Of a stretch of 64,000 nt of DNA, positions 54,665 through 63,776 are shown one piece after another (the stretch's first letter is position 1; every line of letters begins with the position of its first letter). Source of the stretch: CAYNRE01 sp964399535 (GTDB taxonomy: Bacteria; Planctomycetota; Planctomycetia; Pirellulales; CAYNRE01). The notes beneath the pieces are model-generated. The model ran no database searches. It was given only the letters and a program-made list of their open reading frames with translations, and was not told the DNA's origin. The stretch covers positions 1-64,000 of the forward strand of contig CAYNRE010000076.1 of assembly GCA_964399535.1 (NCBI GenBank), read 5' to 3'. Made by a program: the position numbers and the translations under genes.

Positions 54665-56374
54665 TCAGGGCTCCACGTCGTCCGAGACGAGGGCTGCCTT
54701 AAGTTCTTCCGCCGGGCTGGCCTGGGGACCAACCGGCAGCGGGCGGCGAGCGGTTTGCCGCAGATGGTCGACCAGGTGGCCCAACAGCTCGGCCACGCGT
54801 GGCTGATGCTCGGGCAACTGGGCCAGGTTGGTGGTTTCGTGCGGGTCGGTCTCCAGGTCGTAAAGCTCGATCTCGACACCGGCCGGGGGCCGGAGCGTGG
54901 CATAACCATCGGTGCGAGCCACCTGCCCCAGCCGATAGATCAGCTTCCAGCGCTGGTCGCGAATGAGCGCTTCTTCGTTGGGAGCATACTCCACGACGAC
55001 CCTGGGGCGATGCTCCGTGGCCCGGCGCTCGAGTAGCAGCCAAAGCGACTCGCCCGCCAGGTCGTCGGTCAGCGGCAGCCCGGCCCACTCTAGCACCGTG
55101 GGGGCCACGTCGACCAACTCGACCAAGGCCGACGAAACGCCCCCGGGCTCCACTCGGCCCGGCGCGGCAACCAGCAGCGGCACCCGAATGGCCTCCTCCC
55201 AGCTACAGTGCTTTTCGAATCGACCGTGGTGGCCAAGCAGGTAGCCGTGGTCGCCCAGAAACACGATCAACGTGTCGTCTTGGCGCCCTGCGCGCTCGAG
55301 CGAGTCGAGCAACCTCCCCACGCTGGCATCGAGAAACGCCACCGAAGTATGGTAGGCCGCGGCGATGCCCCGCTTCTCAGCGTCGGTCAATTCGGCGAAC
55401 ACCTCGGGAATCTGCCGCTGGTCGGAGCCGCTCACCGGCGGTACCGCGAATTGCTCGGGCGAAACCCGGCCCGCGTATTCGATCGGAAAATGAAACGGCG
55501 AGTGCGGTTCGTAAAAGCTGACAAACAGCAGAAACGGTGCTTCGCCGGCTGCCGTGAGCCACTTGGCGGCTTCATCTACGAGGTAGCTCGAGGCCATCTC
55601 TGGCTCGCGCAGCGCATAGGGCAGCACCTGGCTGTTCAGCCAGATGCGGGCCGGATCGCGAAACGGCTTCCACGGCCCCAGCGTCGCCAGCTCCGCGGGC
55701 AGCGGCTCGCCCGGATGACCCGCCAGGAAGCCGCGGTGGTCGGCCAGGTCGACCCGGGTTTGAAAGCCATGCTGCAGCTGGCTGTTGAAATGCATTTTTC
55801 CCAGCGCGGCGGTCAAGTAGCCGGCCGCCGCAAAGCGATCGGCCAGCGTCACCGCCGATTCGGGGAGCGGCGTGCCGAGCTTGGTAACCCCCAGCGAGCG
55901 CGGGTAGCGGCCCGTGAGCAGCGACTGTCGCGAGGCCGTGCAGACCGGCGAGTTGCAGAAAGCCCGCTCGAACCGCATTCCCGCGGCCGCCAACCGATCG
56001 AGCCGTGGCGAGAGGCAATGGGGGTTGCCATAACAGCCTAGGGCGTGTGCAGCCAGGTCGTCGGAAACAATGACCAGCACGCTGGGGCGCCGGGCTTGGG
56101 CTGGCAAGGGGGTCGTCGGGCCGACGGCCAGTAGCACCAGGAGCGCTGCCCCGAGGGCTTTGGCGGCGATCGCGTGCCGGCGGAATCGGCTGGTCGGGCC
56201 CCGCGTGGACCACCAACCCGCGCCCGATGGCGTCCGGACCGAATCGACTGGCGTGGCGACCGAGCTGGGCAGCGGGTTTCCCGTCGCGATTCCGTCAGGG
56301 TGTGACATACGGTTGTCACTCGAGGTCGTCATTCTGGTATCTACGGACGGGGGTGAGGTTTCCACGGTTTCCAT
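54665..56374 (-). CDS. Secreted sulfatase
   Basis: Up to 569 residues of the arylsulfatase/choline-sulfatase-type family, which hydrolyses sulfate esters, often of polysaccharides. VLVIVSDDLAAHALGCYG supplies the first metal-binding Asp pair. CTASRQSLLTGRYP is the formylglycine motif (C-x-A-S-R). ALGKMHFNS, DDTLIVFLGDHGYLLGHHG and EKHCSWEEAIRVPLLV follow in family order. Maturation needs a formylglycine-generating enzyme, not in this window. The hydrophobic export segment (AAKALGAALLVLLAVGP) is about 70 residues in, so the true start may be ATG 56332 or 56308. Confidence 0.92.
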   Translation of the reverse strand: METVETSPPSVDTRMTTSSDNRMSHPDGIATGNPLPSSVATPVDSVRTPSGAGWWSTRGPTSRFRRHAIAAKALGAALLVLLAVGPTTPLPAQARRPSVLVIVSDDLAAHALGCYGNPHCLSPRLDRLAAAGMRFERAFCNSPVCTASRQSLLTGRYPRSLGVTKLGTPLPESAVTLADRFAAAGYLTAALGKMHFNSQLQHGFQTRVDLADHRGFLAGHPGEPLPAELATLGPWKPFRDPARIWLNSQVLPYALREPEMASSYLVDEAAKWLTAAGEAPFLLFVSFYEPHSPFHFPIEYAGRVSPEQFAVPPVSGSDQRQIPEVFAELTDAEKRGIAAAYHTSVAFLDASVGRLLDSLERAGRQDDTLIVFLGDHGYLLGHHGRFEKHCSWEEAIRVPLLVAAPGRVEPGGVSSALVELVDVAPTVLEWAGLPLTDDLAGESLWLLLERRATEHRPRVVVEYAPNEEALIRDQRWKLIYRLGQVARTDGYATLRPPAGVEIELYDLETDPHETTNLAQLPEHQPRVAELLGHLVDHLRQTARRPLPVGPQASPAEELKAALVSDDVEP

Positions 56375-56493
56375 GGTACTACGGTCGTCCTAGCGCTCGA
56401 GCGGCGGGGTCCGGGCCAACCTGTGCGGCGGCCCTGCTGGGCCAATTGGCCACTGCGGCGGAACACGGCCGGCCTGCACCACGAGGAGGAGCT

Positions 56494-56748
56494 ATGCACC
56501 GAGATTCGCCGCCGTCGCGCTCGATCGATTCCAGCACCGCTCCCAAGAAGGCCCGATCGCTTCGCGCCAAACAACCACCGAGGCGCACGCTCGGCGTTGA
56601 AGTTCGCCAGCCCGCGCGGCCGATCGCCCAAGGCGCCCCGCGCAAATCGGCGAGGCGGTTTCGGCCCCGCACGGCGGCACGCGGCTACCCAGGGCTGACC
56701 TACCAGGGCCGGTCGCCCGACCCGTTCGGCCTTCGGCCAGTGTGCTGA
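56494..56748 (+). CDS. Possible small basic protein (84 aa), uncertain
   Basis: An open frame preceded by an unusually good ribosome-binding site, GAGGAGG, four bases before the ATG. The product is Arg/Lys/Pro-rich (MHRDSPPSRSIDSSTAPKKA at the start) without a recognisable domain. It lies in the 460-base divergent gap before the sulfatase gene. It may be a chance frame in GC-rich DNA. Confidence 0.25.
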   Translation: MHRDSPPSRSIDSSTAPKKARSLRAKQPPRRTLGVEVRQPARPIAQGAPRKSARRFRPRTAARGYPGLTYQGRSPDPFGLRPVC

Positions 56749-56834
56749 GTTGGCCGCCGGGCAACAGCCGGAGCGACTGAGTACCAGCGGGGTTCGGGAG
56801 AAGCTGGCCGCGAAGGGCCAACTCCTCCGGCCTG

Positions 56835-59800
56835 TTAGGGAACGTTGGTCTTGGTTTCGCTCGGATCGCCATCGTTGAGCAGGTCTTGGGCGATCGAGTA
56901 CAGGAACCAATCCAGATCCGCGCCTCCGACCAAGGTATCGACCGCGTTGTCGTTCAGCACCGTCACGCCCGCTTGCAGGAAGAAGTTTCCATTCAGGCGT
57001 GGCCCACTGCCGGTGCCGGAAATGTTGGCGACCCGGTCGGGATAAGCACGCGTTGAGTTCCATTCGTTTTGAATGGAGAAGATGGCGGTCGGGTAATTGG
57101 GCGACAGTTGCACGATGCCCGAAACCAGCAGGTCTTCACCGGCGCCGGCGTCGAGCAGATCGGCCCCGCGGTGGCCGATAAGAATGTCTTTCCCGTTACC
57201 ACCGAACAGACTGTCGTTGCCGTCGGCGCCCTGGGTGCCGCCGATGAGCAGGTCATTTCCCTCGCCGCCGTCTAGAGTATCGCCCAAGAAGCCGCCGACG
57301 AGCGTATCGCCGCCGTTTCCGCCGTAGAGCACCACTTGCCGCGTGGTGAGGAACTCGGCGATCAGGCCGTCGTTGTTATCGTAGCCGTAGGCGATGACCT
57401 TGCCGGTGACGCCGCTGACGATACTGGTGCGATTGACCAGGGTGGTGTTTTCAAGCTGCACGAACACCGTGACCGAATTGCTGACCCCGGTGAAGAAGAA
57501 CACTCCGTCCAGGCCGTTGGTGCCACCCCAGATCAGGTCGATCTTGCCGGTGCCGTCGTCGCGGAGCACGTACTCGCTGGTGGTCACCGGGTAGTTGGTC
57601 ACCGGCCCCGTGGCGCTCTGCCGGTCGGTGGCCGAAACCTTGACCGTGGTCACCCCGGCGGTGAAGAACGAGCGGGTAACGTTCACGCCGCTGCCCGGGC
57701 CAACCACGGTTTGGTCAACGCTGCCGTTGCCGTCCCAGTCGATGTTGTAGGTGAAGTTGAAGCCTTGATCGACCGTGGAAGGATCGGTGGCGGTGAACGT
57801 GAAGCTGCGCACTTCGCCGCGATAGCCGCCGGTGCCGCTGCCGGCCACCGTGGGACCCGCATTGTTGATCGTCACCGTGGTGGCCGCCGAGGTCACCGTG
57901 GACACGCCGTCGCTGACGCGCACGCGCACGTTCGAGATCGAGGTCGGGCCCTCGCCGAAACCATAGGCCACGAGTTGGGCCCAGGTAATCGTGGGCGAGA
58001 CGCCCGTGGCGTCGCCGAAGGTGCCGTCGCCGTTGACATCCCAGCTATAAGTCAGCACGTCGAGCAAGTTCGGGTCGCTCGAGCCCGAGCCGTTGAGCAC
58101 CAGGTTCTGGCCTTCGGCAATCGTGTAGGGCCCGCCCGCGTTGGCCGTGGGGGCCACGTTGTTCATGGTCAGCGTGGTAGCGCTCGACACGACTTGGGCC
58201 TTGCCGTCGCTCACCAGCACCCGCACCTGGTAATTGGTGCCGTTGTTGATCCCCAGCACCGCCAGCTGCACGGGCGTCACCGACGGGTTCTGGCCCGTGG
58301 CATCGCCGTAGACGCCGTCGCCGTTCACGTCCCAACTGTAAGTGAGCGTGTCGCCTACGTCGGCATCGGTGCCGCTGCCGGCCAGGTTCAAACTCTGGCC
58401 TTCGTTAATCACATAGGGCCCACCCGCGCCGGCGGTGGGCGGATTGTTGAGCGAATCGAGCTGCAGGAAGGGGAACGGCACCAACTGCGAGCTGACCGCG
58501 CCGCCCCCTTGCAGGGTGAAGCTGACGGAACCCCCTTGCAGGGCGGCGAAAATCTGCCGCGGCGTGGTGGCATCGGTCAAGGCGGTGAACTTCACCCGCC
58601 CCAGCAGGGCATACTCGCCCACGCCCACGCCCGAGAGCCCGGTGCTGCCCCCCAGGCTGGTCACCCGGCCATTGGCGTCGTTGACCGTGCCCGTCCGCGA
58701 ATTGGGGAAGACGCTGCCCGGCGTAATATTGCCCGTGCTCGAATTCAAAATCGCCGTATCGTAGGCCAGGCTCACCGAGCCGCCGGCGATGCCGGTCGCC
58801 CCGGGCGCTTGCACCCAGAATTCGACGTAGAAATCGGTGTTCTTTGTGACCGTGCCGACCGGGCTGGGAAGCGAACCGGAACGCTCGGTGGTGGTCGGAA
58901 CGTAGACCGGAACGCCGTAGACCTTCACCTCGGAGTTAGCCGCGGGGGTCGTACCGAAGAGGAAGCTGTAAAAGGTGCCGATGTCGTCCGGATTGAAGAT
59001 GTGCCCTTGGGCCTCCTTGACAAACAGTTCGTAGTCAAAGCTTCCGGCGGGCAGGCTCGCCCCCGCGGCCGCCAACCCCAGCGCGGTGTACATGTTGGCC
59101 GAGCGCTCGCGGCGGGTCAGCCCTTGGGCATTGCCGAATTCGCTGGTGTCTTCCGGCGTGGTATCGTTCTGCCCCACCCAGAGCATGATTCGGCTCTGTA
59201 GAAACGCGGGCACGTCGAACGCGGTGCCAGCCTGGTTGGTGGTGGTTCCGGCCGGGGCCGGGAAGAGCGCTGTAAGTTGGGCGCCATAGGGGAAGATCAC
59301 GTTGTCGAGCGGGAAAGTCTGGCGGTCGGCGCTGGCGGCCACGATGGCGTTTACCCGATCGGGGTGTGCATAGGCAAAGTTCTCGGCAAAGTGCGCCCCG
59401 CGCGAGAAGCCGAACATCCGCAAGTCGTTGGGGTTGCCGATCCCCGTGGCGGTCACCTCGGTAATGATGTTGAGCAGCGCCAGGTCGGCCGCGGCGTCGT
59501 TGCTGGTATTCCAACTCAGCCGGCCGTAGTCGTCGTAGCGGCCGCCCGCGGCAAAGAATGGCGCCAGTACGATCGCCCCGGTTATGCCGTTGGCCGGGTT
59601 GGCGATGTAGTTCTGCCAATAGGTGGTCATGGCGCCAATTTCGCGGCCCGCACCGTGCGTGGCCACGATGATCGGCGTGCTGGCATTGACGGTGCCAAAA
59701 ACGCCGATTCGGTAGCTCAAGTCCGGATCAGCCGTGTCGGCCACCTGAAACACGCCCGTGGGCAGCGTCGGCGAGAAGAACAGCCCCTGGTTGTGAATCC

Positions 59801-62162
59801 GCACGTCGTCGACGTAGAAGCCGTCGACCGGCACATTGGCCAAACCGTATTGCGAGAAGCGAATCTTGAACGAGGAGTTGAAGGTGAGCCCCGCTCCGAA
59901 CTGGGTGTTGATCCGCTGAATATTATCGCCCAGGTCATACTCCATCAGCCGCCACAGCCCGTCGCCCTGGCGATTGGTCATATCCTGGCCGGTGATGTCG
60001 ATCAGCCGATACCAATTGACGCCGTTGCTGGAGATGGCTACGCCGTCGCCCAGGGCCCCCGGATCGGTGAGCAGGAACGCATCGGAGAGCGGGTCGGGTT
60101 CATCGTCGTTGGCGGTGCCGTAGCTTCCCTCAAACTGCTGAAAGGTGAGCGTGGCATCGCTGAGCGAGGAAAGGTTCACGGTCAGCGTGGCCGCGGCCAG
60201 GTCTTTGACCGCGTCGCCCCCCGAGGAGCGGAACCTGAGGCTGCGACCACCCGGTTCGACCGAGGTTCCCAGAATTACCGCTGCCTGGCCCTGGCCGGTC
60301 GACGTGGTGGTCCAGAACGAGCCGTTCAGCCCCGCGTCGAAGTTGTCGTAAAACGTCGAGGACCGGTTCACGCCCACATTTACCGTGCGGCGATCTTCAA
60401 GGGTCAGCCAGCCGTCGTCGGCAACCACCACCGTCACCGCCACCTCGGCCGGATCGCTGGCCGAGGGGGTCCAGGTAATCTGCCCGGTCGTGGGGTTGAT
60501 GGTCATCCCCGCCGGGGCGTTTTCCAGCGAATAGGTAAGCGTGTCGTTGTTGGGGTCGGTCGCCGTGATCGTGTAGTTGAGCGTGCTCCCCTGGTTCACG
60601 TACAGATGCGGAGCATAGGGTAGCGAGGGGCGGTTGTTTACCGGCGTGAGCACGAAGCCCTGGTTCTGGCCCTGGGGATTGAGGCCGTTGCCGACGATGA
60701 TGCCCAGATCGTTAATGTCGGTCGCCGAATTCAAAACCCAACCCGTGCCCGAGGAGTCGACCGCGTCGTTCAGGTTGAAGGTGCCGCGCCCGGGAATCCA
60801 GACCCAGGCGTTGTTCACTCCCGAGATGGGCAGCTTGGTGGTGCCCACCCCAACGCCGAAGTTGTTGATCGCTGTACCCAGGCTGTTGTGGGCGGGCGAT
60901 CCGTCCTCCATCAGCGGGGGCAGCCCCGTGATGGTCGAAAAGGGAGTCGTGGCGTTGGTGTCCCAAATCACCGCGGCCAACCCCGAAGTCTGGTCCAGGG
61001 CTTGCCCGATGGCCACGCCCAGGTCGTTAATATCCGAGGCCAGGCTGTAGTCGTTGTCGCCCGAGATCGACGGGGCCCCCAGGCTGCGGATGCCGCGAAC
61101 GGGATCCCAAACAAACGCGTTGATGTCCGGGTCGAGCGAACTGCCCACGCTGCCGGCGCCAACCACCACGCCGGCGTTATTCATGCCCGTGGCCAGGCTG
61201 ATATCGAGCCCACCGCTCAGGTCGCCGATATCGGTCAGCCCGAGCTTGCTTCCTTGGGTGGTCGTGGTCACGTCGACCGTGGCGCCCCCATCGAGCGTGG
61301 AGTTGACCACCTGCATCTGCTGGATGTTCATGTTGGCCCGCTGGCCGACGAACGTCACCACCCAGGGGGTGCCGGGGCCGGGGCCGCCCGTCACATTGGC
61401 GTTGTTCGCGCCAATGTTCGACATCCCGCGGATGGCGGTCTGAACCTGCGACGCGGTGGCGTTGTAGGGGATGGCCACCGAGGTCACGTTGAAAATCTTG
61501 AGCTGAAAGGTGCCGCTGGTCGGGGTGCCGGTAATGGCGATCTGCTGCACTTCGTTGCGGTTGGCCTCGCCCCAGATAAAGGCGTGCGAGAAATTGCCCG
61601 CCCCGCTGGTGCCCGCCACCTGGTTGGCCGAGTTAATGTCGACCGCGGCGCTCCAGTCGTCTCCTCCGGCCAGATCTCCCAAGTTGGTGAAGGTCTGCGT
61701 GTTGGGGTTCCAAATAAAAGCCCGGTCGCCGTTGGCCTGCGACGATTGGTCGCCGGTTTTCGAGGCGCCGCTGCGCCCCACCACGTAACCGGCGTCGTTG
61801 ATTCCCGTGGCCTGCGACTGGGTCTTGCCCGAAAGCGTGCCGATATTCGTGGAGGTAATCGTCTGTTCTTCGGCGTCCCAAAGCGTGGCCCGCTCGTTGT
61901 TGCTGGCAATGGTGCCGGTGCCGGCCACCATCAGGCTGTTGTTAATGGCGTTGGCCGCGCTGCTGACCGCGCCCCCAGCCAGATCGGGCAGCGGTGTGAG
62001 TACATAGGTCAGCGCCAACAGCCGGCGGTCTTCCAGCGGATCGATCGACAGCGCCCTGCGCCGCCCATGTCGTCCGGTTCGCCCTGAAGCAGCTTCGCCG
62101 CGATTTGCTTCCTGTGCCAACCACTTGCGCACCTGCGATCCGGCTTGTGAGAACAACGACAT
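56835..62162 (-). CDS. Giant LEPR-XLL mosaic: HAF repeats, hydrolase, cohesin-like, PKD, RTX
   Basis: 1,775 residues. LSIDPLEDRRLLAL (near residue 40) is the LEPR-XLL motif. HAF-type repeats (AFIWNPNTQTFTNLGDLAGG and similar) run to about 500, and a putative Ig domain (YSLENAPAGMTINPTTGQIT) follows. A beta-sandwich with FYDNFDAGLNGSFW comes next. An alpha/beta-hydrolase domain (about 850-1110) has nucleophile GFSRGAHFAENF near residue 920. A cohesin-like domain (about 1125-1260; FYVEFWVQAPGATG) is followed by PKD domains (about 1265-1450). RTX-like Ca-binding repeats (GGEGNDLLIGG, GGNGKDILIGH; about 1610-1690) and an acidic tail complete it. It is secreted and probably a surface scaffold with a polyester- or ester-hydrolysing module. 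GAGG precedes the ATG. Confidence 0.87.
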   Translation of the reverse strand: MSLFSQAGSQVRKWLAQEANRGEAASGRTGRHGRRRALSIDPLEDRRLLALTYVLTPLPDLAGGAVSSAANAINNSLMVAGTGTIASNNERATLWDAEEQTITSTNIGTLSGKTQSQATGINDAGYVVGRSGASKTGDQSSQANGDRAFIWNPNTQTFTNLGDLAGGDDWSAAVDINSANQVAGTSGAGNFSHAFIWGEANRNEVQQIAITGTPTSGTFQLKIFNVTSVAIPYNATASQVQTAIRGMSNIGANNANVTGGPGPGTPWVVTFVGQRANMNIQQMQVVNSTLDGGATVDVTTTTQGSKLGLTDIGDLSGGLDISLATGMNNAGVVVGAGSVGSSLDPDINAFVWDPVRGIRSLGAPSISGDNDYSLASDINDLGVAIGQALDQTSGLAAVIWDTNATTPFSTITGLPPLMEDGSPAHNSLGTAINNFGVGVGTTKLPISGVNNAWVWIPGRGTFNLNDAVDSSGTGWVLNSATDINDLGIIVGNGLNPQGQNQGFVLTPVNNRPSLPYAPHLYVNQGSTLNYTITATDPNNDTLTYSLENAPAGMTINPTTGQITWTPSASDPAEVAVTVVVADDGWLTLEDRRTVNVGVNRSSTFYDNFDAGLNGSFWTTTSTGQGQAAVILGTSVEPGGRSLRFRSSGGDAVKDLAAATLTVNLSSLSDATLTFQQFEGSYGTANDDEPDPLSDAFLLTDPGALGDGVAISSNGVNWYRLIDITGQDMTNRQGDGLWRLMEYDLGDNIQRINTQFGAGLTFNSSFKIRFSQYGLANVPVDGFYVDDVRIHNQGLFFSPTLPTGVFQVADTADPDLSYRIGVFGTVNASTPIIVATHGAGREIGAMTTYWQNYIANPANGITGAIVLAPFFAAGGRYDDYGRLSWNTSNDAAADLALLNIITEVTATGIGNPNDLRMFGFSRGAHFAENFAYAHPDRVNAIVAASADRQTFPLDNVIFPYGAQLTALFPAPAGTTTNQAGTAFDVPAFLQSRIMLWVGQNDTTPEDTSEFGNAQGLTRRERSANMYTALGLAAAGASLPAGSFDYELFVKEAQGHIFNPDDIGTFYSFLFGTTPAANSEVKVYGVPVYVPTTTERSGSLPSPVGTVTKNTDFYVEFWVQAPGATGIAGGSVSLAYDTAILNSSTGNITPGSVFPNSRTGTVNDANGRVTSLGGSTGLSGVGVGEYALLGRVKFTALTDATTPRQIFAALQGGSVSFTLQGGGAVSSQLVPFPFLQLDSLNNPPTAGAGGPYVINEGQSLNLAGSGTDADVGDTLTYSWDVNGDGVYGDATGQNPSVTPVQLAVLGINNGTNYQVRVLVSDGKAQVVSSATTLTMNNVAPTANAGGPYTIAEGQNLVLNGSGSSDPNLLDVLTYSWDVNGDGTFGDATGVSPTITWAQLVAYGFGEGPTSISNVRVRVSDGVSTVTSAATTVTINNAGPTVAGSGTGGYRGEVRSFTFTATDPSTVDQGFNFTYNIDWDGNGSVDQTVVGPGSGVNVTRSFFTAGVTTVKVSATDRQSATGPVTNYPVTTSEYVLRDDGTGKIDLIWGGTNGLDGVFFFTGVSNSVTVFVQLENTTLVNRTSIVSGVTGKVIAYGYDNNDGLIAEFLTTRQVVLYGGNGGDTLVGGFLGDTLDGGEGNDLLIGGTQGADGNDSLFGGNGKDILIGHRGADLLDAGAGEDLLVSGIVQLSPNYPTAIFSIQNEWNSTRAYPDRVANISGTGSGPRLNGNFFLQAGVTVLNDNAVDTLVGGADLDWFLYSIAQDLLNDGDPSETKTNVP

Positions 62163-62937
62163 GGGCTACGCCTCGTAGTGAGTAGGGGCAACAACTTCCA
62201 GGAAAGCAACTGCGGGCGACCAACCAACTGCCGGGCCAACTTCGCGATACAAACCAAACCGCCCTGCTACGCGTGTCGGTCCGGGTACGAACGGGCATAC
62301 GATGGGCGTGCCGACACTCGGCGCCGCGGCCCCGCCCGCCGCGCTAAGCGACAAGCAAGGCTCTCGCGCTTCGAATGCCGTCCGCAATACGTGCAACCGG
62401 CCGCCACACTCTCGTGCCGACCATGCCGCCTGGGATATCTCTGTTCCGCAATCTCGATCCGCAATCTCGTTCCGAGACTCAATCCGCAACCGGCCGATCA
62501 ACGGCCGGCTCTTGCGCCTGGCACCTTGGGAGGAGTCGGCCTGCGCTATTTCCGAGTCGCGCAGACGATTTCGATGTCCCCACACCTAGCCACCCAAACA
62601 CCGGCGATGGGTTGTCGGCCCCTGACGAAAGCCCGTCGCTGGCTTGGTGCCCTGGCAGCAAGACGAGTGCTGCGCTCCACTTGGCGAGCCCCTAGCCTCT
62701 CTGGACCCGACCACCAGCAGCAACCCGGCCCTTGGGCCTCGAGAAGCCGCTTCCGGACGGTCGCTACAGGCCCTAGGGTCACTAGAGGCCGCAAAGTCCT
62801 CTCATCTTAGTCCGCTCCGCGTGCCAAGCGAAATAGTTTGATACGAAATTTTCGTTAGAAAACCATCTCGGCGGCCCGTTGTCGACATCCTGGTGGGGGG
62901 AAACCGGCCGCGGGTTTCCGCCAACGAGCCCCGCCGC
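62163..62937. other. Long intergenic region without a supported gene
   Basis: About 775 bases. Open frames on both strands are short, overlapping and compositionally random. A short direct repeat of CCGCAATCTCG occurs around 62450-62475. I see no tRNA or ncRNA with confidence. It presumably carries the promoter of the giant mosaic gene. Confidence 0.4.
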
Positions 62938-63699
62938 TTAGCCAGCGGGTTTTCCTCGCATCCGCCGCGCCGAGAGCGGCGAGACCACCCATTGTTCTCC
63001 CGTGGTGTCCAGCGGCAGCGAGAGGGCCATCAAAATCACTTCGGCCACCCGCACCGGCGGCAGCGCCCCGGGAGGGGGCGGAACCGGGCCGTTTTGTTGC
63101 CAAAGCGGCGTGTCGATGGCGTCGGGCAACACCACCTGAACGCGAATCCCCAGCCCACGGACCTCTTCGGCAATCGACTCCGAAAGGCTGATGACCCCCG
63201 CCTTCGACGCGCTATAGACCGAGTCGAGCGGACGAGCCTTGCGGCCGCTGGTCGAAGCCAAATTGATAATCTGCCCGGCTTTGCGCGCCACCAAGTGCCG
63301 TAGCACCGCCCGGTTGATGAGAAAGGTGCCCTTGAGATTGGTGCCGACGACCAGTTCGTATTCCTCGTCGTCGACCTCGACGAGCGGCCGCGGGCGCACC
63401 CCCGACGGCCTGAGAATTCCGGCGCAGTGCACCAGGGCATCGATCTGGCCAAATCGCTCGATCGTCTGATCGACCAGCCGCTGGCAGTCGTCGGCCGAGC
63501 GCAAATCGCCCGCCAGCCCCAGCACCTGGGCGCCGGCAATCTTCCCCAACGGCTCGACGGCGGCGCTGACGCGCTCGGGCCGCAGGTCGCAGATCGCAAC
63601 ACGGGCCCCCTGCGCCACGAGCAATTCGGCCGTGGCCAGGCCGATGCCGCTGGCAGCCCCGGTGACAAAAATAGACTGGTTTTTCAGGTCAATACTCAC
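62938..63699 (-). CDS. Classical short-chain dehydrogenase/reductase
   Basis: 253 residues. The cofactor motif is VTGAASGIGLATAELL (TGxxxGIG), Asp in CDLRPERV favours NAD, NAG is replaced by a VHCAGI stretch, Ser lies in NLASTSGRK, and catalytic YSASK is followed by VLPDAIDTPLW. The first codon is GTG at 63699. Substrate unknown. It lies 77 bases downstream of another SDR gene on the same strand. Confidence 0.9.
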   Translation of the reverse strand: MSIDLKNQSIFVTGAASGIGLATAELLVAQGARVAICDLRPERVSAAVEPLGKIAGAQVLGLAGDLRSADDCQRLVDQTIERFGQIDALVHCAGILRPSGVRPRPLVEVDDEEYELVVGTNLKGTFLINRAVLRHLVARKAGQIINLASTSGRKARPLDSVYSASKAGVISLSESIAEEVRGLGIRVQVVLPDAIDTPLWQQNGPVPPPPGALPPVRVAEVILMALSLPLDTTGEQWVVSPLSARRMRGKPAG

Positions 63700-63776
63700 G
63701 GGAAGGCGTCCTGCGGGTCAATCGAGAGGGAGTTGCAAACAGCCATTTTCAAGAGCTCACCAGACCGGTTCGAGCG

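Noticed and set aside
7635..54667. Genome-wide reassignment of UGA to an amino acid
   Set aside because: UGA ends ordinary genes in this window (stops at 10568, 28909, and on the minus strand at 7635 and 54665), where no family sequence continues beyond it.
57336..59201. Long open frame on the plus strand (about 620 codons)
   Set aside because: Antisense to the 1,775-residue mosaic gene. It has no domain, and its composition is that expected from the complementary strand of GC-rich DNA. The frames at 4377-5738, 2841-4178 and 1028-1891 were rejected for the same reason.
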